The translations under genes were made by a program, and so were the position numbers. Under the pieces are notes generated by a model that saw only the letters and a list, made by a program, of their open reading frames with translations, was not told where the DNA came from and did not search any database. 64,000 nucleotides of DNA from Thermoflavifilum thermophilum (lineage in GTDB: Bacteria > Bacteroidota > Bacteroidia > Chitinophagales > Chitinophagaceae): positions 62,001-126,000 of the forward strand of contig NZ_FPCJ01000001.1 in NCBI RefSeq assembly GCF_900116565.1, read 5' to 3'. This document shows positions 1 through 6,471 of the stretch, piece by piece. The stretch's first letter is position 1, and each line of letters starts with the position of its first letter.

Positions 1-285
1 GTCTTTGGTAAAGCGGGTGTGGTGCACCAGGTTCCACATGTGGGTTCCATGCTCAGCGTGTTTTTCACGGAATATCCGGTACATGATTTTGCTGCAGCCA
101 AAGCAGCAAGCAATGAGCTGTTCCGGCAGTTTTTCCATGCCATGTTAAACAGGGGCATTTACTTACCACCATCGCCATTTGAAAGCTGGTTTGTGTGTCA
201 TGCCCTCAGTGAAGACGATATTGCAGCTACGCTACAAGCAGCCGAAGATAGCATCCGGGAGATTGTACCTACCATTAAACTTTAG
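1..285 (+). CDS. hemL: Glutamate-1-semialdehyde 2,1-aminomutase, C-terminal part (partial)
   Basis: The frame is open from the first base of the window to the TAG at 283-285, so this is the 3' end of a gene that begins upstream. The last 95 residues match the C-terminal domain of the class III PLP enzyme that converts glutamate-1-semialdehyde to 5-aminolevulinate in tetrapyrrole synthesis. Recognisable pieces are VGSMLSVFFTE, the 'GIYLPPSPFESWF' segment and the closing helix 'ALSEDDIAATLQAAE'. The PLP lysine and the N-terminal domain lie outside the window. A cytoplasmic housekeeping enzyme; no downstream partner gene is seen, since a tRNA follows after about 80 bases. Confidence 0.9.
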   Translation, partial: VFGKAGVVHQVPHVGSMLSVFFTEYPVHDFAAAKAASNELFRQFFHAMLNRGIYLPPSPFESWFVCHALSEDDIAATLQAAEDSIREIVPTIKL

Positions 286-323
286 TACAACAGCGATGAA
301 AAATACTATTTGATGCGAAACCT

Positions 324-331
324 TATCTTTG
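324..331 (+). promoter_or_regulatory. Candidate -7 box for tRNA-Pro
   Basis: TATCTTTG fits the Bacteroidota housekeeping -7 consensus TAnnTTTG. It lies 37 bases upstream of the tRNA-Pro 5' end, which would place the transcription start near 338. A convincing -33 TTTG is not visible at the ideal distance, so this is an inference from position and one box. Confidence 0.45.
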
Positions 332-341
332 CCTGTTGTTT

Positions 342-361
342 CCTGCCTGCCGGCAGGCAGG
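342..361. repeat. 20-bp REP-like palindrome upstream of tRNA-Pro
   Basis: CCTGCCTGCCGGCAGGCAGG is a perfect 20-bp palindrome between the candidate tRNA promoter and the tRNA 5' end. A second copy with one change is at 4223-4242, on the far side of the helicase island. It looks like a dispersed extragenic palindrome; spurious reading frames through this kind of repeat give peptides containing LPAGR. It would form a hairpin in the tRNA leader transcript. Confidence 0.7.
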
Positions 362-368
362 TTTGCAT

Positions 369-447
369 CGGGGTGTAGCGTAGTCCGGTCCATCGCGCCA
401 GGTTTGGGACCTGGAGGTCGCAGGTTCGAATCCTGCCGCCCCGACCA
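369..447 (+). tRNA. tRNA-Pro (anticodon TGG)
   Basis: The acceptor stem CGGGGTG (369-375) pairs with CGCCCCG (437-443), followed by discriminator A444 and an encoded CCA (445-447). The anticodon arm is CCAGG-TTTGGGA-CCTGG, giving anticodon TGG, and the T arm is GCAGG-TTCGAAT-CCTGC. The gene is complete and unbroken. Its 3' end touches the first inverted repeat of the island that follows, as is common when elements integrate beside tRNA genes. No second copy of the tRNA 3' end was found at the far end of the island. Confidence 0.95.
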
Positions 448-515
448 AAAGCGACTTTCGTCAGCGAGGCTAAGCGAGCAAACAACCCTTCCTCAAACTG
501 ACGAAAGTCGCTTTT
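447..515. repeat. 18-bp perfect inverted repeat just after tRNA-Pro
   Basis: AAAAGCGACTTTCGTCAG (447-464) is the exact reverse complement of CTGACGAAAGTCGCTTTT (498-515), with a 33-base spacer. The right arm ends in TTTT, so it could end the tRNA transcript, but the long spacer and its place next to the island inverted repeat suggest it may instead belong to the end of the element. Confidence 0.7.
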
Positions 516-546
516 AGTCGCAATTACTGAACAATGCTCGAACTTA
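516..546. repeat. Left 31-bp imperfect inverted repeat of the helicase island
   Basis: Bases 516-546 match the reverse complement of 4136-4166 at 25 of 31 positions, including a run of nine (GTCGCAATT) and a run of eleven (TGCTCGAACTT). The two copies face each other across about 3.6 kb containing only the XRE regulator and the helicase gene, as expected for the ends of a cassette. Both are followed on the inner side by a short GC-rich hairpin. Confidence 0.65.
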
Positions 547-561
547 TTTTGAGCGACAATC

Positions 562-733
562 TGCGCCCTGATGGGCGCAGAACCCGCCCAGCAGCGGCGC
601 CCGTCTTGCGGCGAGCAAAACAGAAAATTTTTCCTTTCATTTTTTGGCGTGCTCTTTCCTTTTTTAATTTTTCCTTTAAGGTAGAAAAATTTTCTGCTTA
701 GCCCTTCTACTAACGCAGAATGCGCCGCCGCTT
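562..733. repeat. Nested inverted repeats in a 560-base gene-free stretch
   Basis: The stretch 448-1011 has no gene I can support. It holds a hairpin TGCGCCC-TGAT-GGGCGCA (562-579), then a nested pair: outer arms GCGGCGC (594-600) and GCGCCGC (722-728), inner arms CAGAAAATTTTTC (621-633) and GAAAAATTTTCTG (684-696), a perfect 13-bp match around a 50-base T-rich loop. Reading frames across it are spurious. It could encode a structured RNA or be the recombinationally active end of the island. Bases 900-1011 are AT-rich and probably hold the promoter of the regulator gene; I see no clear box there. Confidence 0.5.
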
Positions 734-1011
734 CCCACCCTGACCGATCTTCGGCGTGGTATTGGCGAGTGAGCAAAAATTCATTCCCCCAAGACCCCCC
801 ATTTCTTTTTGCCTGCTCGCTTTCGGGCTTTGCCTGATTTTTTCGGCGGGATTTCATTATCTTAGTAGTCATCCTTGCCCCACCCGCCCATACGCGGGCT
901 ACGATAAAAAACTCCCAAATTTTAATTAACCTTTGATCAAAAATTTCATATACTTAATAATAGCAAGTGAGAATAGTATCTGTAAAGTTATCACACTAAA
1001 ACTATATTACA

Positions 1012-1225
1012 ATGTCAAAAGAAGTTTCAACCATAGCAAAGAATATAAAGAAATACCGAGAAAAAAGAGGTATATCACAAGATAAGCTGTCAAAACTTGC
1101 TAATATTACTTTACATACAATCACCAAGATTGAATCGGGGGTTACGCTCGACCCAAGAATTGGAACCGTTAAAAAAAATTGCCGACGCTCAGGGTGTCGG
1201 AATTGATGATTTATTTAAGTTATGA
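1012..1225 (+). CDS. XRE-family HTH regulator, frame broken at an A8 run
   Basis: A small helix-turn-helix protein: 'IAKNIKKYREKRGISQDKLSKLANIT' followed by a recognition helix ending in TKIESG is a standard Cro/C1-type HTH over residues 7-45. The ATG frame ends early at the TGA at 1204-1206 with an unlikely tail. Skipping one A in the run of eight at 1171-1178 restores the family's usual ending, KKIADAQGVGIDDLFKL, and a stop at 1223-1225, three bases before the helicase ATG. I give the restored extent. The break may be a sequencing error, a real inactivating mutation or slippage-dependent expression. Together with the helicase gene it looks like a two-gene operon in which this protein would be the repressor. 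Confidence 0.7.
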
Positions 1226-1228
1226 GAT

Positions 1229-4006
1229 ATGAATTTGCTACAGATACTTTGTTCATATTGGTATGAATGTATAAAAAAAGAAGATGTCCTAGAAAAAGAT
1301 ATTTCTATTAACGTACGCTCAAAAGCGATTTTGTATCCTTTTGACGACGACCCCTTTATATTCAGAAAGAAGGATGCTCCGGTTAAGATTGAAAACGAAA
1401 AATTAAATACCTATGCAACAACTAAAGCAGAAGGGTTAGAGTTTTTTTATGGGTATCCGCTTCTTTATTATCGTGACGATAAAACTGATAAACAATTAGT
1501 CGCGCCTTTGTTTATTATCAAAGTTAAATTCAATCGTGACGGTAGCGATTTGTTTTTATCTAAAGATGAACAATATCCAGTTTGCGGAATTCAGGCACTA
1601 ACAAAATTAGGATTAAGGACAGAAGAAATCGCTAATATAAATCAATTCATAGAAAAATTATTTATTGGTAATCCTAAAGTGGATGAACAGCAACTTTGCA
1701 GTGAAGCACTCAAAATTATTGAGAAGGAGGCTGAGATTTCAATTATTGAGGAAATAAACCCTCTACGGTTATCAAACTCAAAAAAACTTACGAAAGAAAT
1801 GCCGGCTGGCTTATATAATAAAAGTCTTGTTTTTGCGAGAGAGACAACTGTTTTTAATATTCACTTAATAAAAGACCTGCTTGACCTTAAAGGCAAAAAT
1901 GATTTAGAGGATACTTCTCTTTCTTTCTTTGTTGGTTCTCGCACTGCTGATAAGGAGGAAGAAATAACACCAGTTCTTCCATTTCCCTCAAACGAATATC
2001 AGATATCCGCAATCCAAGACATTTTCAAACACTCGTTCAGCGTCATAACTGGTCCGCCGGGGACAGGAAAAAGTCAATTTATATCAAACCTGATTGTCAA
2101 TCTTTTTCTGTCTGGCAAAACGGTTTTATTTGTCAGCCATACAGGAGAAGCCGTCGATGTCGTGAACACAAGAATAAATGAACAATTTCGAAATTTGATG
2201 TTGCGAACTGGGAAAAAGGAGCTTCGCCAAGATTTAAAAGGTAGATTTAACGAGATAATCGCAGATTCTTCAAAAAGAAATAATAAAAATATTTCTATAG
2301 ATTATATCTATTCTCTTTGGAAAACGATTCTGGAATATAGAGAAAGTTTACTAAAAAAAGACGAAACTGAAAGAGATTTTCAACAGAAGTATTTTCATCA
2401 AAAGGAATTAAAAAATATTCTTCAAATTCAAGGTTCAATTGTTAAAAAACTAAGAATATACTTTCAGCTTTTTATTCTGAATTTTAAACTAAACTGGATA
2501 AAATCAAGGTTAGAAAAATTGCCTAGCAGGTTAAATTTCGAAACTAAAATAAGAGAACTGGAAAAGGAATATTATCTTTCTTGCCAAGATTTTATCAGAA
2601 ATACTTACTTAGATAAAATGCTTGGTAGTGGAAAAAAGATTGGTTTGGTTAATACTTTTCTCAATCAGGTCAATAGTCATAGATTCAGCGACGAAGATAT
2701 AAACGAAACTTCATTTATCAACGCTTTACGGGTTCTCAAAATCTGGTCATCTACCTTAAAATCACTTAGGGGAACTTTCCCTCTTAAAGCTAATATTTTC
2801 GACTACGTCATTTTTGACGAGGCTTCCCAAATTGATTTGCCGTCTGCAGCCCCCGCTTTATATAGGGCCAAAAAAGCTATTATTGTAGGCGACCCAATGC
2901 AATTAACTCATATTGCAGGTATTACAAAGGAAATTGATTATGGATTAGCAAAAATACATGGCTTAACGGAAATGAAAGATATTTACCCTGCAAAAACGAG
3001 ATACTGTGATGTTTCTTTATATAAAGCTGCAGAAAATTATTTGCCTCATTCACCAATACTGTTAACTAACCATTACCGCTCTGAAGATCAAATTATTTCA
3101 CTTTGTAACCAAGTATTTTATGAAGGTCGCTTAAAAATATTAAGCACGCTTAACTATAGCAAGTTTCCTTCTAGCTTACCATTAGGCGTACAGTGGGAAG
3201 ATGTAAGAGGTGAAGTGTATAAGCACCCTTCAGGAAGTCGTATAAATCAACGAGAAGTAGACGAGGTTAATAGAATTTTTCAAAAAGTGATAAAGGAAAT
3301 CTCCGGAACTGATTTGACAGTTGGCGTGGTTACGCCTTACTCAAGACAACGGCAAGCAATATATGAAAAAATATCATCTACAACACCAGTTGAGGTTTTC
3401 GAAAAACACGATGTAAAAATATTGACAGCACACCAATTTCAAGGTTCCGAGAAAGATATTGTTATTTTTTCATTAGTATTGACCTCTAAGGGAAACGGGA
3501 ATAGCGACACATGGTATAACATTTACCCGCAGATATTAAATGTTGCACTTTCTCGGGCAAGGTATCTTTTATACATCATTGGCGATAAGTCTTTTTGCGA
3601 AGACAGGAAAGGTATTTTAGGAAAAATAAAAAGCGTTTACGAAAAAATTAAAGACGAGGAGAAATTAGAAGAGTATGACCTATATGCAAAATTTGATACC
3701 CCGACCGAGAAGATGTTTTTTGAACAATTACAAAAAATCAAGTTAGATAAATTGGGTTATAAATTGATACCGAAGTTAGTAGTGAAAAGATACACATTAG
3801 ATTTTGCAATTGTTGGTAAGAAAAAAATAAATGTTGAGATAGATGGCACACAGCACGAAATAATTGAAGGTATGCCGGTTTTAGAAGATGTTGAGAGAGA
3901 TGAATTTCTAAGGAAAGAGGGTTGGGAAATTTTACGATTTCCTAATTTCATGATATTATCTGAAATGCCAAAAGTTATTGATGAATTGTTGACTAAATTA
4001 AAATAG
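1229..4006 (+). CDS. SF1 (DNA2/NAM7-like) helicase with C-terminal PD-(D/E)XK/DUF559-like nuclease
   Basis: A 925-residue protein. Residues 1-255 are an N-terminal region I do not recognise. The SF1 motifs follow in order: Walker A GPPGTGKS (275-282), motif Ia VLFVSHTG, a charged probably coiled-coil insert (about 340-500), Walker B FDEAS (D530, E531), VGDPMQL, NHYRS, GVVTPYSRQ, TAHQFQGSEKD and NVALSRAR. The tail from about 830 looks like a DUF559/Vsr-fold nuclease: 'PTEKMFFEQL', then YTLDFAI (D858), NVEIDGTQH (E870, D872) and the ending GWEILRF. Helicase plus Vsr-like nuclease in one chain recalls anti-phage proteins such as Hhe, but the N-terminus differs and that role is inferred. The gene is AT-rich compared with its flanks, follows the XRE gene by three bases and lies inside inverted repeats, all consistent with horizontal transfer. 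Confidence 0.85.
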   Translation: MNLLQILCSYWYECIKKEDVLEKDISINVRSKAILYPFDDDPFIFRKKDAPVKIENEKLNTYATTKAEGLEFFYGYPLLYYRDDKTDKQLVAPLFIIKVKFNRDGSDLFLSKDEQYPVCGIQALTKLGLRTEEIANINQFIEKLFIGNPKVDEQQLCSEALKIIEKEAEISIIEEINPLRLSNSKKLTKEMPAGLYNKSLVFARETTVFNIHLIKDLLDLKGKNDLEDTSLSFFVGSRTADKEEEITPVLPFPSNEYQISAIQDIFKHSFSVITGPPGTGKSQFISNLIVNLFLSGKTVLFVSHTGEAVDVVNTRINEQFRNLMLRTGKKELRQDLKGRFNEIIADSSKRNNKNISIDYIYSLWKTILEYRESLLKKDETERDFQQKYFHQKELKNILQIQGSIVKKLRIYFQLFILNFKLNWIKSRLEKLPSRLNFETKIRELEKEYYLSCQDFIRNTYLDKMLGSGKKIGLVNTFLNQVNSHRFSDEDINETSFINALRVLKIWSSTLKSLRGTFPLKANIFDYVIFDEASQIDLPSAAPALYRAKKAIIVGDPMQLTHIAGITKEIDYGLAKIHGLTEMKDIYPAKTRYCDVSLYKAAENYLPHSPILLTNHYRSEDQIISLCNQVFYEGRLKILSTLNYSKFPSSLPLGVQWEDVRGEVYKHPSGSRINQREVDEVNRIFQKVIKEISGTDLTVGVVTPYSRQRQAIYEKISSTTPVEVFEKHDVKILTAHQFQGSEKDIVIFSLVLTSKGNGNSDTWYNIYPQILNVALSRARYLLYIIGDKSFCEDRKGILGKIKSVYEKIKDEEKLEEYDLYAKFDTPTEKMFFEQLQKIKLDKLGYKLIPKLVVKRYTLDFAIVGKKKINVEIDGTQHEIIEGMPVLEDVERDEFLRKEGWEILRFPNFMILSEMPKVIDELLTKLK

Positions 4007-4166
4007 GCGGCGAAAAGCGAGGGCGGGGCGGGAATTCATTACCCCCCCACATCCTTTTCTTCCCTCCTCGTCCGAGCGTTCCGTTTTGGTTTCTGCCGCG
4101 CGAAGCGCGGCAAACAATCAGGATTTTTTTCAAAGAAAGTTCGAGCAGCGTTCAACAATTGCGACC
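4007..4166. repeat. Right end of the helicase island: hairpin and 31-bp inverted repeat
   Basis: The gap 4007-4334 has no gene. After the helicase stop comes a GC-rich stretch, a segment beginning AATTCATTACCCCCCC (4033) that resembles AATTCATTCCCCC at 778 on the left side, a hairpin GCCGCGC-GAA-GCGCGGC (4095-4111), and the right copy of the island inverted repeat (4136-4166). The mirrored order of hairpin and repeat at both ends supports a unit with defined ends. Bases 4167-4222 hold nothing I can name. Confidence 0.6.
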
Positions 4167-4222
4167 ACTTTCACCATTATCCCCAAAATAGATATGAAAT
4201 AGCTCTCCGGGTGAAGTTCGGA

Positions 4223-4242
4223 CCTGCCTACCGGCAGGCAGG
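4223..4242. repeat. Second copy of the 20-bp REP-like palindrome
   Basis: CCTGCCTACCGGCAGGCAGG differs at one base from the copy at 342-361, and like it is followed by GTT. It lies about 90 bases upstream of the M13 peptidase start and just outside the island. Confidence 0.65.
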
Positions 4243-4334
4243 TTGGCCCGATTCTTTAGCCCCGTTTATCAAATTCTCTTTTCATTTCCCTGAAAGATTA
4301 TTTAATTTTCGACCCCCAACCAAAATCCTTGCTT

Positions 4335-6365
4335 ATGAAACGTTCTCATCTTGCCCTTCTGTGTGCCGGCATGCTGCTGGCTTCTTGCGGTACACACCAG
4401 GAAAAACAAGCCCAAACTTTTTTGGACTTCACCGGCATGGACACAATCGTGGTGCCGGGTGATAACTTTTACCTGTATGCCAACGGCAACTGGCTGAAGC
4501 ATACCGAAATTCCGCCCACCCAGAGCAGCTGGGGTACTTTTATCATCCTCCGGGAAAATGCCCTGAAAAACATGCGCCTGATCCTGGATTCCGTGGCGAA
4601 TGACAAAAACCTGCCCGAAGGCAGCATTGCCAAAAAAGTAGGCGACCTGTATGCCAGTGGCATGGACTCGGCTACCGTAGAAAAACTGGGCATAACGCCC
4701 CTACAAGGCGATCTGCAAAAAATCGAACAACTGAAGTCCCCTACCGATGTCCTGTATTTTGCAGCAGCCGAACATCGCAAGGGCGATGATTTGCTATTCC
4801 GCTTCTATGCCTCGCCCGACGATAAAAACAGCAGCAAGATGCTGGCACAGTTCAACCAGGGCGGACTGGGACTGCCCACGCGCGATTATTATTTCCGAAC
4901 CGACAGTGCTACTAAAGCCGTGCAACAGGCTTATCTGCAATATGTAACCCGCATCCTGACACTCAGCGGCGAAGATTCCGCAAAAGCACGCGAAGAAGCA
5001 GGCAAAATCATGCAGCTGGAAACCGCTCTGGCTAAGGTTTCTAAATCGCCCGTAGAACTGCGCGATCCCAACGCGAATTATCACAAACTCACACTGAAGC
5101 AGCTGACAGCCACGACCGGCATTGACTGGAACAGCTTTCTGCAGCAGTTGGGTGTCACCGGCCAGGATACGGCCTTGGTCGGACAGCCAGAATTTTACAA
5201 AGGCCTGGCCCAGCAACTCAAAGCCACGCCTCTGCCTGTATGGAAAGCTTATCTGCGCTTCCACCTGATCAACAACTACGCAGCTTATCTGAGCAAACCT
5301 TTTGTGGATGCCAGTTTCGACTATTACGGCCGTACCCTTCGGGGTCAGCGTGAACAACAGGAACGCTGGAAACGCATGTGTTCCATGGTGGATAATGAAA
5401 TGGGCGATGGGCTGGGTCAATTGTATGTAGCCCGCTTCTTCCCGCCGGCAGCCAAACAACGCATGATGGAACTGGTGAACAACCTTCAGAAAACTTACGA
5501 AGAACGTATCCGCAACCTCGACTGGATGAGCGACAGCACCAAGCAGAAAGCTATTCAGAAACTGGAAGCCTTCACCAAAAAAATCGGTTATCCCGACAAG
5601 TGGAAAGACTATGCAACCGTGCATATCGTGCGCGATTCGCTGATTCGCAATATCCAGTCGTGCGACGAATATGAATACAACCGCATGATTGCCAAAATCG
5701 GCAAACCCGTTGATCGCTCCGAATGGTTTATGACAGCACCCACCGTGAATGCCTATTACAACCCCACTTTCAATGAAATTGTGTTCCCCGCCGGCATCCT
5801 GCAGCCGCCTTTCTTCTATCAGAACGGCGATGATGCGGTGAACTACGGCGCTATCGGCGCAGTCATCGGTCATGAAATGACCCATGGATTTGATGATGAA
5901 GGCCGTCAATATGATGCCGATGGCAACCTACGCAACTGGTGGACACCGCAGGATTCAGCCCGCTTCATGCAGAAAGCCCAGCTCGTGATTGAACAATACA
6001 ACAACTCCGTGATTCTGGACAGCCTGCATGTGAATGGTAAACTCACCCTCGGTGAAAATATTGCCGACATCGGAGGGGTGGCCATTGCCTACGCTGCTTT
6101 CAAGAATACACCGGAAGGGAAAAGCAATCAGCTGATTGATGGATTGACACCCGATCAGCGCTTCTTTCTGTCTTATGCTCAGATCTGGCGCATGAAGAAT
6201 ACCGACAAATTAGCCCGGCTGCGCCTGCAGACCGATCCGCATTCGCCGGAAATGTACCGGGTCAACAATCCGCTTTCAGACCTCACCGCCTTTTATCAGG
6301 CTTACAACGTACAGCCCGGCCAGAAAATGTACCGCCCGGATAGCCTGCGGGTGCATATCTGGTAA
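4335..6365 (+). CDS. M13 family metallopeptidase (neprilysin/PepO-like) lipoprotein
   Basis: A zinc endopeptidase of the neprilysin/endothelin-converting-enzyme family, 676 residues, full length. It starts with a lipoprotein signal peptide whose lipobox LASC puts the lipidated Cys at residue 18, so it is anchored in the envelope. The zinc site is H513-E514-x-x-H517 in IGHEMTHGF, with the third ligand E574 in GENIADIGG; 'VNAYYNPTFNEIVFPAGIL' and the C-terminal 'DPHSPEMYRVN' are also typical. I chose the ATG at 4335, which gives a clean signal peptide, over the TTG six bases upstream. It stands alone and is followed by a strong terminator. It likely degrades peptides in the periplasm or at the cell surface. 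Confidence 0.93.
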   Translation: MKRSHLALLCAGMLLASCGTHQEKQAQTFLDFTGMDTIVVPGDNFYLYANGNWLKHTEIPPTQSSWGTFIILRENALKNMRLILDSVANDKNLPEGSIAKKVGDLYASGMDSATVEKLGITPLQGDLQKIEQLKSPTDVLYFAAAEHRKGDDLLFRFYASPDDKNSSKMLAQFNQGGLGLPTRDYYFRTDSATKAVQQAYLQYVTRILTLSGEDSAKAREEAGKIMQLETALAKVSKSPVELRDPNANYHKLTLKQLTATTGIDWNSFLQQLGVTGQDTALVGQPEFYKGLAQQLKATPLPVWKAYLRFHLINNYAAYLSKPFVDASFDYYGRTLRGQREQQERWKRMCSMVDNEMGDGLGQLYVARFFPPAAKQRMMELVNNLQKTYEERIRNLDWMSDSTKQKAIQKLEAFTKKIGYPDKWKDYATVHIVRDSLIRNIQSCDEYEYNRMIAKIGKPVDRSEWFMTAPTVNAYYNPTFNEIVFPAGILQPPFFYQNGDDAVNYGAIGAVIGHEMTHGFDDEGRQYDADGNLRNWWTPQDSARFMQKAQLVIEQYNNSVILDSLHVNGKLTLGENIADIGGVAIAYAAFKNTPEGKSNQLIDGLTPDQRFFLSYAQIWRMKNTDKLARLRLQTDPHSPEMYRVNNPLSDLTAFYQAYNVQPGQKMYRPDSLRVHIW

Positions 6366-6390
6366 AAGCTGCTACCCCGGCCTTTTTGAG

Positions 6391-6431
6391 ACAGGGAACC
6401 GGCACTTTTCAGCCAGTTCCCTGTTTTTTTT
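6391..6431 (+). terminator. Rho-independent terminator after the M13 peptidase
   Basis: ACAGGGAAC (6391-6399) pairs with GTTCCCTGT (6415-6423) and is followed by a run of T's. The stem extends inward with one mismatch. It ends the M13 peptidase transcript. Confidence 0.85.
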
Positions 6432-6471
6432 CTGAAATGCCCGCAAAATCCCGGTCTTTTCTTTTTTTTGT

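Noticed and set aside
306-872. 188-codon minus-strand reading frame over the tRNA-Pro and the repeats
   Set aside because: It runs through the tRNA gene and the REP-like palindrome, and its translation has the familiar tRNA-derived 'RIRTCDLQVPN' and 'CLPAGR' pieces; no domain, no start context.
448-1011. Retron or type III toxin-antitoxin RNA
   Set aside because: Inverted repeats are present, but there is no reverse transcriptase nearby, no tandem direct repeats, and no ToxN-like nuclease.
4167-4334. Duplicate of the tRNA-Pro 3' end as an attachment site
   Set aside because: I compared the last ~40 bases of the tRNA with this stretch and found no convincing match, so integrase-type tRNA insertion is not supported.
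4794-5909. 371-codon reading frame antisense to the M13 peptidase
   Set aside because: Long only because of the codon bias of the real gene on the other strand; the translation has no recognisable domain, while the plus-strand frame has a complete zinc site.
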